Positions 1 through 7,590 of a stretch of 15,853 nucleotides of DNA are shown piece by piece. Source of the stretch: Methylovirgula sp. (lineage in GTDB: Bacteria; Pseudomonadota; Alphaproteobacteria; Rhizobiales; Beijerinckiaceae); the NCBI GenBank assembly GCA_025356505.1, contig JANXSV010000196.1, positions 1 through 15,853 of the forward strand, written 5' to 3'. The position numbers and the translations under genes are program-made. Numbering within the stretch: position 1 is the stretch's first letter; every line of letters starts with the position of its first letter. Under the pieces are notes generated by a model. The model was not told the DNA's origin. It saw only the letters and a program-made list of their open reading frames with translations, and ran no database searches.

Positions 1-191
1 CTGCGCAAGGCGGCCTCAAGCCGCGCAATTAAAACAAGCGTCGTGCATTCGCGTCGATCAAAAAGGTCCTCCGGTTTGACACCGATGAGCCCATTCAGGT
101 GATCGACGCGGCAATAGGCCTGCGTTCCTCGCGCTAGCACATGGTCGATTGTCGTTTCGGCTCTTAATCGTATATCATAAAATCCGCTCAT
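1..191 (-). CDS. Uncharacterised alphaproteobacterial protein, N-terminal 63 codons
   Basis: Reading the minus strand from ATG at 191 gives an open frame of 63 codons that runs off the left edge, so the C-terminus is missing. It begins MSGFYDIRLRAETTIDHVLA and continues with a charged, probably helical segment ending in ARLEAALR. The start is supported by an AGGA Shine-Dalgarno-like stretch about 10 nt upstream and by the AT-rich non-coding DNA beyond it. I see no signal peptide, membrane segment or catalytic motif. The composition looks like a small soluble conserved protein of Hyphomicrobiales, but I cannot name the family. It is transcribed away from the transposon on its right and need not be functionally linked to it. 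Confidence 0.6.
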   Translation of the reverse strand, partial: MSGFYDIRLRAETTIDHVLARGTQAYCRVDHLNGLIGVKPEDLFDRRECTTLVLIARLEAALR

Positions 192-305
192 CAGAATAGT
201 TTCCTATCTTAAATGTGAGGAAATCATACAACCAGGTGGCTGGGCGGGGAAAAATTTGAAAAAAAGATTTTTCTTGCAGAAATTGCCATAAAAATCTGAT
301 TTTCA

Positions 306-416
306 ATGCTTGAGATGGCTTTCGTCAACCTCCCTCAAGAAGCTCGCAAAAAACTAATTAGGAAAATAGACAAATATTACCTTGAAATAAGAAAAAAGTG
401 GCGATATTATACTTGA
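306..416 (+). CDS. Short AT-rich ORF ending inside the transposon end, doubtful
   Basis: A 36-codon frame starts at ATG 306 and ends at a TGA (414-416) that lies inside the left terminal inverted repeat, so its last codons come from the mobile element. The peptide is rich in Lys, Arg and Tyr (for example KKLIRKIDKYYLEIRKKW). There is no convincing ribosome binding site, and a stop at 297 closes the frame upstream. It could be the start of a gene cut by the insertion, or chance. The rest of 192-399 is AT-rich, with only a weak A/T inverted repeat (249-255 with 267-273). I see no other gene there. Confidence 0.2.
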   Translation: MLEMAFVNLPQEARKKLIRKIDKYYLEIRKKWRYYT

Positions 417-424
417 CGTACCCA
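400..424 (+). repeat. Left terminal inverted repeat of the IS1595-type element
   Basis: It begins GGCGATATTATACTTGACGT and is the exact reverse complement of 3068-3092. The two copies diverge immediately inside (425 onward). The repeat contains TTGACG, which can act as a -35 element for the transposase. Confidence 0.9.
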
Positions 425-440
425 ATTTTTGTGGTAGTTT
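413..440 (+). promoter_or_regulatory. Candidate transposase promoter built partly from the TIR
   Basis: TTGACG at 413-418 is followed, after 16 bases, by TAGTTT at 435-440. The transposase ATG lies 21 bases beyond. The -35 lies inside the terminal repeat and the -10 just inside the element. The -10 is a poor match, so this is a plausible but weak promoter. Confidence 0.4.
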
Positions 441-461
441 AGCTCGCACAGGGAGTAAGCT

Positions 462-1394
462 ATGTCTTCGGTTTTAAACGACAAACACTTTCACGATGAA
501 GAAGCGGCCTTCGCATGGGTCGAATCTCGTGTTTGGGGAAATAATCCTATTTGCCCGCATTGTGGCGGTTTGGAACGAATTTCAAAGATGCGGGGTAAGA
601 GCACCCGCCTTGGGACTTATAAGTGCTACCAGTGCCGCAAGCCTTTCACCGTGAAAGTCGGAACCGTGTTTGAGGCGAGCCACGTTCCTATGCACATTTG
701 GCTTCAAGCCATGTTCCTTTTGTCGTCGAGCAAAAAGGGCATCAGTTCGAATCAGCTTCACCGCACCCTTGGCGTTACCCTTAAGACCGCTTGGTTTATG
801 GCCCACCGCATTCGTGAGGCAATGCGCTCCGTTGGCTTTGAGCCAATGGGCGGCGCTGGCAACGTTGTGGAAGCCGATGAAACCTATTTTGGAGATAAGG
901 AGATCGTCACCAAGCGCACCCGCCGTGGCAAGTCTGCACATAGCAGCAAGCGGTCAATCGTCGCCCTTGTCGAGCGCGGTGGCAAAGCCCGCACCTTCCA
1001 CGTTGATCGCGCCGATAAGGTCACCGTCACCAAGATTGTGTCGCAGAACATTGCCAAGGAATCCCGCCTTCACACCGATGAAAGCCGCCTCTATTCAGAT
1101 GCCAAGCATTTTGTCGCAAAACATGAAAGTATAGTTCACACTCAGGGCGAATATGTTCGAGGCGACGTGACTACTAATACCGTTGAGGGCTATTTCTCAA
1201 TTTTTAAGCGCGGCATGAAAGGCATTTATCAACATTGCAGTGAAAAACACCTTCACCGCTATTTGAGCGAATATGATTTTCGCTATAATAACCGCATCAA
1301 ACTTGGCGTTGACGACGAGGCACGCACCGACGCTGCCGTTCGTGGTATCGTTGGCAAGCGCCTGACTTATCAAACGGCTAACCGAGGGGCCTAA
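462..1394 (+). CDS. IS1595-family transposase
   Basis: This 310-aa protein should catalyse cut or copy transposition of the surrounding element by binding its inverted repeats. The N-terminus has a zinc ribbon with CPHC at residues 31-34 and CYQC at 55-58, typical of the IS1595 group. The ISXO2-like DDE catalytic domain follows: D139 in EADETYFG, D206 in HTDES, and a third cluster with N239, E242 and K249 in TNTVEGYFSIFKRGMKG, followed by the family-typical H-x-RYLSEYDFRYNNR ending. Length is normal and no frameshift is seen, so it is probably intact. GGGAG lies 7 nt before the ATG. A 60-aa ORF starts 5 nt after the stop and is probably co-transcribed. Confidence 0.93.
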   Translation: MSSVLNDKHFHDEEAAFAWVESRVWGNNPICPHCGGLERISKMRGKSTRLGTYKCYQCRKPFTVKVGTVFEASHVPMHIWLQAMFLLSSSKKGISSNQLHRTLGVTLKTAWFMAHRIREAMRSVGFEPMGGAGNVVEADETYFGDKEIVTKRTRRGKSAHSSKRSIVALVERGGKARTFHVDRADKVTVTKIVSQNIAKESRLHTDESRLYSDAKHFVAKHESIVHTQGEYVRGDVTTNTVEGYFSIFKRGMKGIYQHCSEKHLHRYLSEYDFRYNNRIKLGVDDEARTDAAVRGIVGKRLTYQTANRGA

Positions 1395-1399
1395 ACCTT

Positions 1400-1582
1400 A
1401 TGCCATCAGAAACAAAGCAGAAAATTACAAAGCCAAAAGAAGAAGATAAGCCACAGTCCGAACGGTTCACTGAAACCGCTCGGAAACTTGGCGTTGACGA
1501 AAGTGGGCAAACTTTTGAAGAATTCGCTAATAAGGTTATGCCCAAAAAGGAGCGCATCAAAACAGAACGCGTTTTGGATTAG
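1400..1582 (+). CDS. Small acidic/basic ORF downstream of the transposase
   Basis: A 60-aa hydrophilic protein, very rich in Lys and Glu, with a recognisable core QSERFTETARKLGVDESGQT followed by FEEFANKV. Small proteins with a similar SERF...A..LG.DE....F pattern are, from memory, common in alphaproteobacterial mobile DNA and often follow IS1595-type transposases. Their function is unknown to me. It starts 5 nt after the transposase stop, with GAGG about 15 nt upstream, so it is probably translated from the same message. Its stop overlaps the stop of the convergent 314-aa gene by 4 bases (TTAG). It could be a DNA-binding accessory factor or an orphan regulator; nothing in the sequence decides this. 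Confidence 0.6.
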   Translation: MPSETKQKITKPKEEDKPQSERFTETARKLGVDESGQTFEEFANKVMPKKERIKTERVLD

Positions 1583-2523
1583 ATCTGTTTTGGCATAATT
1601 GGCCCCTTAAGCTCAATGAGACTTACCGTCCGCTTGGTGGCTTGAGTTGCATAATAAAATACTTCAACAATTTCGACTGTCGCCGAATACATGCGACCAA
1701 CCGTCATTTCGTTAGGCAGATTTAGACCGTCTGCAAATTTTCCTGAATATGTATCCGCGTTCGGAATTACGATTTGAAAGGTTTTCCCCGGAAGGCTGAC
1801 AGCAACCAGAATCCCTTCAAAGACTTCTCTTTTCGTTACTTTATCGGACGCCTCATCAATAAATCCGACAATTCTTTCCATGCGGCTTCTGTCGATAACC
1901 TGTCCAAATAACTTTCCATCAGATTTTTTCCAGCGAATGTCCGTCGAAAAGCCGCCTTCGACATTTGCCAGAGACCAGTCGTGAACACGTTTAATAACAG
2001 ACGTTCCAAGCGTCTTCGCGGCGTCTCTTACAGCAAAAGAGTCGTCAATATCCAAAATCTGATACAATGCATCAATCGACTTATCGAGCGCTCCCCCGAA
2101 AAAATCGCGATTGCTTCTCGCTAGCAGCGCAACTCCAAGAGAGCCGCTATAACTATAGGCAAAATTGAGAGAGCTTTCTTCGATTACGTCTGCGCCGAAC
2201 GTAGCTTTTGACTTAATGCCATTTTTGAAAGCATCATAAATCTGACTAAATAGGTTTTGATATTCTAGTAGTGATTTTGAGACGCGACCAAGTCCGTAGC
2301 CATTTTCTGAAATTGGGATTATCCTATATTGACATATTTCCATCTGATTTAACGCAGCAAGACGCTCCATCTCTTCTCGAACTTGAATTGCCAGCTTTCT
2401 CATTGCCGATAAGTTGATCTGAACTGCGCGATCCGATGGCCGTTCAGCTAATCTGCTTTCCAGACGGGAAACAGAGGCGAACACCTTCTTCGCCCTGTCA
2501 GCTACAAATGCGTAATCCGACAT
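1579..2523 (-). CDS. Uncharacterised 314-aa passenger protein
   Basis: I do not recognise a named domain. The N-terminal 60 or so residues look helical and possibly coiled-coil (repeated charged Leu/Ala segments, REEMERLAALNQ). A central region (about residues 95-190) carries a conserved-looking YSYSGSLGVALLA stretch. The last 90 residues alternate hydrophobic and polar residues in the way of a beta-rich domain (EGILVAVSLPGKTFQIVIPN). No membrane segment is seen. The ATG at 2523 follows GAGGG by 7 nt and lies inside the 3' end of the upstream gene, so the two are translated together. From memory, such proteins accompany DUF6932 nucleotidyltransferase-like proteins. The pair may be a toxin-antitoxin or defence module, but this is inference. 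Confidence 0.75.
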   Translation of the reverse strand: MSDYAFVADRAKKVFASVSRLESRLAERPSDRAVQINLSAMRKLAIQVREEMERLAALNQMEICQYRIIPISENGYGLGRVSKSLLEYQNLFSQIYDAFKNGIKSKATFGADVIEESSLNFAYSYSGSLGVALLARSNRDFFGGALDKSIDALYQILDIDDSFAVRDAAKTLGTSVIKRVHDWSLANVEGGFSTDIRWKKSDGKLFGQVIDRSRMERIVGFIDEASDKVTKREVFEGILVAVSLPGKTFQIVIPNADTYSGKFADGLNLPNEMTVGRMYSATVEIVEVFYYATQATKRTVSLIELKGPIMPKQI

Positions 2524-3025
2524 GTGTTTCCCTCACTTTTAAAGCTACAAATCCCTTCAACCATTCCTTGCTGGTTTCGCATCCGAATTGTTCGTGCCAA
2601 GTTAGCGCGGGATTTTCCAATTCATCATCATAATTGGGATCATCTTTTGATAGCATTTGCATAGCGTGAACGTCTATTTCTGGTGCATATGCGAACTCAA
2701 TATTTATCCGATCAACAAGGTCGTATTGGGGCTGATTTATAAATTCGCGGAATTCAGAGCTTATGATAACCGCGACATCAATATCTGTAGGCTCCCGCTT
2801 CTCTGTCAAAAAGCTGCCATTTATCCAAACATCGCATACCAGTTCAGACACTAAAACCTCTTGAAAGAATGCTTCAAATTTTTGGAAAAGATTTAATCGA
2901 CACCCCAAGTCTGGCCTGCCGTCTACAAAACGTTGTTTGACTTCAAGTAAAGACATCACGTGCCTCCCTGGAGCCAACAAAGGAGGATAATCGTGCTTTT
3001 TCCCAACGCCCATTTTCTTCCCCAA
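2498..3025 (-). CDS. DUF6932-like nucleotidyltransferase-fold protein
   Basis: A 175-aa protein with the opening YPPLLAPGRHVMSLLEVKQRF typical of the DUF6932 family. Next comes a nucleotidyltransferase-like signature: WINGSF at residues 67-72, then T..REPTDIDV with D81 and D83. The GS...DxD arrangement is that of the polymerase-beta superfamily that includes MNT antitoxins and AbiEii-type enzymes. The substrate is unknown. A downstream Asp in EIDVHAM could be the third metal ligand. It overlaps the 314-aa gene by 26 bp, so the two form one unit. The promoter must lie in the 40 bp up to the right inverted repeat or in the repeat itself. Met5 or Met24 are possible alternative starts, but the family motif begins near residue 13, which disfavours Met24. 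Confidence 0.75.
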   Translation of the reverse strand: MGKKMGVGKKHDYPPLLAPGRHVMSLLEVKQRFVDGRPDLGCRLNLFQKFEAFFQEVLVSELVCDVWINGSFLTEKREPTDIDVAVIISSEFREFINQPQYDLVDRINIEFAYAPEIDVHAMQMLSKDDPNYDDELENPALTWHEQFGCETSKEWLKGFVALKVRETHVGLRICS

Positions 3026-3063
3026 TCTGGCGCAAATTTTGGCACGGATTAGTTAATGGGATC

Positions 3064-3561
3064 ATGATGGGTACGTCAAGTATAATATCGCCAAATGAAA
3101 GCCCGCTTGCATGGTTGGCAAAGCGCAAAAATAAGGCTGGAATACCTCTGATTTCTCAAGTTCAGTTTTTAGCGGGCGAGCGACTCAGAGCCGATCTCAC
3201 CGTTGCGGCAATGCTTCCCAAAGTCACAGCGAACTGGGCAGCAACTGGCTGCGGCCAGCCGGGTGCTTCGCCACAAAACCCTTTCGATATTATTCTAGCC
3301 GCACGCCAGAGAACTCAAAAGGCCCTTGTTGCCGTAGGGCCGGAATTCAGCGGCATCCTCGTCGATTTATGCGGTTTTCTCAAAGGTTTAGAGCAAATCG
3401 AGCATGAGCGTTCATGGCCGCCTCGCTCAGCAAAGGTGGTGTTGGGCCTCGCTCTTACCAGCTTAGCGACGCATTATGGCTTCACGCAAATGGCTCAAGG
3501 AAAAAACTTTTCCCCTATGCGTCGTTGGGCTGCGCCTGACGCTCGTCCCACCTTAGGTTAG
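3064..3561 (+). CDS. DUF6456 domain protein, N-terminally truncated by the transposon
   Basis: From residue 11 onward (NESPLAWLAKRKNKAGIPLI, AGERLRADLT, ARQRTQKALVAVGPEFSGIL, CFLKGLEQIE-type block, RSAKVVLGLAL) this matches the DUF6456 domain of Hyphomicrobiales. There it is normally the C-terminal half of a longer protein preceded by a winged-helix-like region. Here the first ten residues are encoded by the right end of the IS1595-type element, including the inverted repeat, so the native N-terminus is gone. The ATG at 3064 has only a weak GGG ribosome site. The domain itself appears complete. The stop overlaps the SufE stop by 4 bases tail to tail. The gene is probably non-functional or expressed only as a stub. 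No matching N-terminal fragment is present left of the element. Confidence 0.8.
   Translation: MMGTSSIISPNESPLAWLAKRKNKAGIPLISQVQFLAGERLRADLTVAAMLPKVTANWAATGCGQPGASPQNPFDIILAARQRTQKALVAVGPEFSGILVDLCGFLKGLEQIEHERSWPPRSAKVVLGLALTSLATHYGFTQMAQGKNFSPMRRWAAPDARPTLG
3068..3092 (-). repeat. Right terminal inverted repeat of the IS1595-type element
   Basis: Exact 25-base reverse complement of 400-424. It lies inside the open frame of the DUF6456 remnant and supplies its first codons. On the minus strand it presents the same TTGACG, directed into the passenger genes. Confidence 0.9.
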
Positions 3562-3983
3562 GCCAGCGCCCTCCGGGCATCGTATTTTATTCTCTGAACC
3601 ATCGAATGAACGCCGTTTGAACGCTGAGGCGTCAGATGCGCCGTTAAGCCCAAACTTTCGAAAAGCGGGAAGGCATCGGACTCCAAAATGTCCGCTGCCG
3701 TCTTTCCAGAATAAAAAGCGATAATCAGAGCCACGAGACCCCTCACAATATGCGCGTCACTGTCCCCGGTGAAGGTGAGCACAGGCATTCCGTCTGAAAT
3801 CACGTCAGTCGTCAACCAAACTTGGCTTGCACAGCCCAGAACTTTATTCTGATCGATGCGAGATGATTCCTGCAAAGGTTTTAGATCACGCCCCAGTTCG
3901 ATCAGGTATCTGTATTTATCTTCCCAATCATCGAGATATTGAAAGTTTTCAATGATTTGTTCGAGTGTCTGACCAGATTTCAT
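3558..3983 (-). CDS. sufE: SufE family cysteine desulfurase activator
   Basis: SufE accepts sulfur from the cysteine desulfurase SufS and hands it to the SUF scaffold for iron-sulfur cluster assembly in the cytoplasm. The acceptor cysteine is C51 in [11 protein letters not shown]. The surrounding family pattern is clear: [20 protein letters not shown] near the N-terminus, [15 protein letters not shown] in the middle, and the C-terminal [17 protein letters not shown] chose the ATG at 3983 because it overlaps the YcgN stop as ATGA, has AAGAG upstream, and gives a typical 141-aa length. An in-frame ATG at 4013 would add ten residues but lacks a ribosome site. It lies away from any other suf gene in this window, as is common for stand-alone SufE. 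Confidence 0.9.
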   Translation of the reverse strand: MKSGQTLEQIIENFQYLDDWEDKYRYLIELGRDLKPLQESSRIDQNKVLGCASQVWLTTDVISDGMPVLTFTGDSDAHIVRGLVALIIAFYSGKTAADILESDAFPLFESLGLTAHLTPQRSNGVHSMVQRIKYDARRALA

Positions 3984-4459
3984 TTTGCGCTCTTCGGTAC
4001 TTTTGTCGGCCATTTGACGATGTGGTCGACCATATCATTGACTTCAACAGCATCTTCGAGGGCGCTGACTCTGCCGCGAACTGAAATTCGGGCCTTATGG
4101 ACAGTAGCGTAAGACCCGGAAATCAGGGGGTGCCACCAGCGTAATGCTTCACCGTCCCTCACGAGACGATATCCGCAACTAGGAGGCAGCCATGCAAGGC
4201 CCCGCACCTCAACAGGGGTTAATTTAATGCAGTCGGAAACTAAAGTTTGCCGACTTTCGTAGTTCGAGCAAGAACACGTTTCCACGCACAGAAGCTTGCA
4301 TCCGATATCGGTGAAGTGGATGTCTCCGCTATCCTCGTCCTCCAATTTAACGAGGCAGCACCGCCCGCAACGGTCACATAACGACTCCCATTCCGCGGAA
4401 GACATCTCTTCCAAGGCTTTAGTCTCCCAAAAAGGCAGGGCGTTTCCATCAACAGGCAT
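3980..4459 (-). CDS. YcgN family (UPF0260) cysteine-cluster protein
   Basis: The protein (159 aa from the ATG at 4459) opens [20 protein letters not shown] and has many conserved cysteines: C28, C31, C34 and C35 in CDRCGRCC, then C54, C58, C62, C64 and C77. This is the YcgN/UPF0260 pattern, whose members share a CxxCxxCC zinc/iron-sulfur-binding-type motif with YkgJ proteins. The function is not established. The ATG at 4459 has GGAG 8 nt upstream. A longer frame would need a TTG at 4498 (172 aa). Its last codons overlap the sufE start as ATGA, so the two are translationally coupled, which supports an iron-sulfur role by context. It diverges from the PBP1A gene with 164 bp between starts. Confidence 0.88.
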   Translation of the reverse strand: MPVDGNALPFWETKALEEMSSAEWESLCDRCGRCCLVKLEDEDSGDIHFTDIGCKLLCVETCSCSNYESRQTLVSDCIKLTPVEVRGLAWLPPSCGYRLVRDGEALRWWHPLISGSYATVHKARISVRGRVSALEDAVEVNDMVDHIVKWPTKVPKSAK

Positions 4460-4623
4460 AAATGCATCTCCGGTTCCGACATAGTGCGCCGCGTCCAAAA
4501 TTGAAACAGCAAAGCTGGCACTTTCGTTGCAGCTGGAGTGCGACAGAAAATTGGTTTATAAATCCTTAACGCACGAGATCCGTTTGTGTTTAGCAAATAC
4601 AAGCGAACAGAGATTGCCGAAAC
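4460..4623. promoter_or_regulatory. Divergent promoter region between ycgN-like gene and PBP1A
   Basis: These 164 bases separate two divergent starts and must hold both promoters. For the plus strand TATAAA at 4557-4562 is the best -10 candidate, but no good -35 sits at the right distance (TTGCAG at 4527-4532 is too far). No clear operator is seen. Confidence 0.35.
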
Positions 4624-6855
4624 ATGAGTTTTCTGAGCTTTTCCAGACTTTACCGAAGCACACAAAATCAGCTGCTAGCCTTTGACTCTTGGCTAGATTC
4701 AGCATTTTTTGCAAGCGCGGGACTTGTCAGTGCGCGATATGCTCGCTTTTCGGCATTTATGGACAGATTTTACGTGTCGGGTTTGCGATGGTTTTTCGTA
4801 GAGTGCTTTTGCGAAGGCCTGACCCTCGGACTTGTCGCTTCGATTGTCGCCCTTGCTCTCGCGCAACCAGCCTTCAACGAGACCTCGGATGATTGGCTAA
4901 AAAAACAAGACATAGCTGTTACGTTCTTGGACAGGTACGGCGAGGAAGTCGGTCGACGCGGTATTCTGCATGACGATTCCGTGCCCTTCGAGCAATGGCC
5001 GGACTTTTTCGTCAACGCAGTTCTTGCAACTGAAGACCGTAGATTTTTTGATCATTTTGGTGTCGATATAATCGGCACGGCTCGCGCGATTGTTGTCGAC
5101 ACTCAAGCCTCCAGAGCGGCGCAAGGCGGAAGTACCATAACCCAGCAACTTGCCAAGAATTTGTTTCTCACCCGTGAAAAGTCTGTGACTCGCAAGATTA
5201 AAGAGGCATTTTTGGCAGTTTGGCTCGAAAAGCACCTCTCTAAACGCGATATCCTTAAGCTCTATTTAGACCGGGTGTACATGGGAGCCGGGACCTTTGG
5301 GGCTCAGGCTGCCGCACAATTCTATTTCAGCAAATCAATAAAAGACATTAATCTTGCTGAAGCTGCAATGCTTGCCGGCCTGTTTAAGGCACCGACTAAA
5401 TTTGCGCCGCATGTCAATCTTCCTGCAGCAAGGGCGAGAGCAAACGATGTACTGAGCAACCTCGTGGACGCCGGATACATGACGCAAGGGCAAGTGTATG
5501 CTGCGCGTCAGAATCCGGCTATTCCAGTCGATCGACAATTGATAGATACCCCCGACTGGTATCTTGATTGGGCATTTGACGAAGTTAAGCACCTTGCAGA
5601 CTTGGGAATGTTTGGAAACGAGCGCACGTTGGTCGTTAGAACTGCACTTGATAGCGCACTTCAGAAAAAAGCCGAGTCTTCGTTAGAAGACGCGCTGCGC
5701 GAATCTGGTCCCCGATATCACGCTACACAAAGTGCGACAGTGGTGTTGGAGCCGAACGGGGCCGTGAGAGCAATAGTTGGCGGCCGTGATTATGGTGACA
5801 GTCAGTTCAATCGAGCAACCGAAGCAAGCCGTCAGCCGGGATCCTCTTTCAAGCCTTTTGTGTACACAACTGCCCTTTTAACAGGAAAGTACACTCCTAA
5901 TACCATTGTTGAAGATTCTCCGGTATGCGTGGGCAATTGGTGCCCTCACAACTTTGGGGGCAGCTATTACGGTCGTTTGCCCTTGTGGCAAGCCCTCACG
6001 AAGTCGCTAAATACAGTGGCGGTGAAGTTGTCTATCGCCATTGGAAACGGAAATCAGAAAATAGGCAGAAGCAAAGTTGTGGAGACTGCGCGTCGGATGG
6101 GAATTACGACGCCGCTTCCGGACACGCCGTCTCTCGTCATAGGGGCAGATGATGTTCACGTTATCGACATGGCCTCAGCTTACGCAACTTTTGCAAATGG
6201 TGGCCATAGGGCACCTCCCTTTGCCGCTGTAGAAGTTCGCAATGCCCGGGGCGATAAACTTTACGAGCATGCTCCCGATATGGCGGGCACGCCTCAGATT
6301 GTGCCTTCCAAGGTGATACAGGATATGGTCGGTATGATGACCCACGTCGTGGAAGAGGGCACCGCGCAGGCGGCAAAAATCCCGGGCGTCCATCTTGCGG
6401 GTAAAACCGGTACCACCAATGAGTCCCGCGATGCTTGGTTCGTCGGCTATTCCGGTAATTTTGTCGAGGCAATTTGGTTCGGCAACGACGACAATTCGCC
6501 GATGGAAAATATGACCGGCGGTTCTTTACCAGCACGGACCTGGCACGAAATTATGGCCTTCGCCCATAACGGAATTGAACTAAAACCATTGCCCGGAGAT
6601 GATGCAAATCCTGCCCCCACCGTGCTAAGCATCCCTCAAACGAATTCTGACGGATCGAAATTTGTTGATCTAACACCGGCAATGCAAGGTAATGGGGGTC
6701 TATCCAAGCGCAGCGCTTCAATAATCCGAGGCATTGAAGAGTTAAGTAGATCCAAACCTGACAAGCGGGCAAATTTAGACTTAAATCTGAAAGCGAATGT
6801 GCCTGGTTTTATTAGCGCAGGGGTCCTAACTGGGTACACAAAACCGGATTTATGA
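4624..6855 (+). CDS. Bifunctional penicillin-binding protein 1A family
   Basis: A 743-aa class A PBP that polymerises lipid II and cross-links peptidoglycan at the outer face of the inner membrane. A cytoplasmic N-terminus of about 60 residues precedes one transmembrane segment (about 62-80). The glycosyltransferase (GT51) domain has catalytic E137 in ATEDRRFFDHFGVD, GGSTITQQLAKN (168-179) and KLYLDRVYMG. The transpeptidase has the SxxK serine S407 in QPGSSFK, SLN at 461-463, and KTG at 594-596. All catalytic motifs are present. The long N-terminal cytoplasmic stretch ending MDRFYVSGLRWFFVE is typical of rhizobial members. GAGA lies about 10 nt before the ATG. The end resembles that of related proteins, so it appears complete. 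Confidence 0.95.
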   Translation: MSFLSFSRLYRSTQNQLLAFDSWLDSAFFASAGLVSARYARFSAFMDRFYVSGLRWFFVECFCEGLTLGLVASIVALALAQPAFNETSDDWLKKQDIAVTFLDRYGEEVGRRGILHDDSVPFEQWPDFFVNAVLATEDRRFFDHFGVDIIGTARAIVVDTQASRAAQGGSTITQQLAKNLFLTREKSVTRKIKEAFLAVWLEKHLSKRDILKLYLDRVYMGAGTFGAQAAAQFYFSKSIKDINLAEAAMLAGLFKAPTKFAPHVNLPAARARANDVLSNLVDAGYMTQGQVYAARQNPAIPVDRQLIDTPDWYLDWAFDEVKHLADLGMFGNERTLVVRTALDSALQKKAESSLEDALRESGPRYHATQSATVVLEPNGAVRAIVGGRDYGDSQFNRATEASRQPGSSFKPFVYTTALLTGKYTPNTIVEDSPVCVGNWCPHNFGGSYYGRLPLWQALTKSLNTVAVKLSIAIGNGNQKIGRSKVVETARRMGITTPLPDTPSLVIGADDVHVIDMASAYATFANGGHRAPPFAAVEVRNARGDKLYEHAPDMAGTPQIVPSKVIQDMVGMMTHVVEEGTAQAAKIPGVHLAGKTGTTNESRDAWFVGYSGNFVEAIWFGNDDNSPMENMTGGSLPARTWHEIMAFAHNGIELKPLPGDDANPAPTVLSIPQTNSDGSKFVDLTPAMQGNGGLSKRSASIIRGIEELSRSKPDKRANLDLNLKANVPGFISAGVLTGYTKPDL

Positions 6856-7014
6856 ATACTTGTAGTCACGACCCCGTACTTCATTTTTAATATCACAGAT
6901 TTACATCTGAAAGCCTTTAAAAAGATTAATCCGAATTTTCCGCAGAGGCTGAATATTACAATTTCTACTTTAACCCCCACGCACTACGATGCTATGCAAT
7001 GACAAAGTTCTAAG

Positions 7015-7590
7015 ATGTTCCGCGCTACTGCCTCAGTATTATTTATGGTCGCCAGTCTGCTCCTGGGGCTCGGAGTAACTTACACGCTTGCCGATCGGAG
7101 CATGGGGTTTGGCGCTGTTCGCTCGGGTCCTTGGGTGGCAAATTTGCGGGCTTCCAACGATCCCGATCCATACACCAAAGCGCATTCGGCAAAAAGTGGT
7201 GAAATCGCTTTGGCGATTACGGAGGGAATCCGTTTTAAAGCGATGATCGCCGACGACGGCAGACCTTTGAGTGCCAACTGCGATTATGTTATCGACGGGA
7301 ACACTCCTCAGGCGCGTTTTTGGTCGCTTGAGGTCGCAAACAAACGTGGCGGAGTTGTGGAGGGCCCGATGCAGCGGAAAAGCTTCACATCTTCAGAAAT
7401 CACGAGAGACGAACAAGGGAAATGGAAGATTTCAGTAAACAGAAGCATGTCGAGCGGGAATTGGATTCCGCTTTCAAATGAGGAGAGTTTCGAACTTTTC
7501 TTGATGCTCTACGAGCCGACGATCTATGGCGGCACCACTTCAATCGAGCGCGATAGATTACCTTTCATTAAACGTGGCAAATGCAAGTGA
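7015..7590 (+). CDS. DUF1214 domain membrane-anchored protein
   Basis: A 191-aa protein with a hydrophobic N-terminal segment (about residues 6-26, SVLFMVASLLLGLGVTYTLA), either an uncleaved signal anchor or a signal peptide ending near LADRS. The exported part should be periplasmic and has the DUF1214 features YVIDGNTPQARFWSLEV in the middle and SSGNWIPLSNEESFELFLML near the end (NWIP..... F.L.LR-like). Rhizobial genomes carry short DUF1214 proteins next to a DUF1254-like partner, as here; the biochemical role is unknown. The next gene starts 10 bp before its stop, so the two are coupled. The gap to the PBP gene is 159 bp of AT-rich DNA, so a separate promoter is likely, although none stands out. 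Confidence 0.75.
   Translation: MFRATASVLFMVASLLLGLGVTYTLADRSMGFGAVRSGPWVANLRASNDPDPYTKAHSAKSGEIALAITEGIRFKAMIADDGRPLSANCDYVIDGNTPQARFWSLEVANKRGGVVEGPMQRKSFTSSEITRDEQGKWKISVNRSMSSGNWIPLSNEESFELFLMLYEPTIYGGTTSIERDRLPFIKRGKCK

Larger units (their letters stand above)
400..3092. mobile_element. IS1595-family transposon with passenger genes
   Basis: A unit of about 2.7 kb is bounded by 25-bp perfect inverted repeats (400-424 and 3068-3092); one further outward base also pairs (399 with 3093). It holds a complete IS1595-type transposase next to the left end, a 60-aa ORF, and two minus-strand passenger genes that fill the right half up to the repeat. IS1595 is known as a family in which some members carry passenger genes unrelated to transposition. 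A clean 8-bp target duplication, expected for the family, is not visible: 391-398 and 3094-3101 agree at only five of eight positions. The right end has entered a DUF6456 gene. Confidence 0.85.

Noticed and set aside
670..1134. A 154-codon second plus-strand frame inside the transposase
   Set aside because: A shadow of the transposase frame; IS1595-type transposases are made from one frame, and no slippery site is needed.
391..3101. 8-bp target site duplication around the transposon
   Set aside because: Candidate octamers GAAAAAAG and AATGAAAG differ at three positions, so it cannot be claimed.
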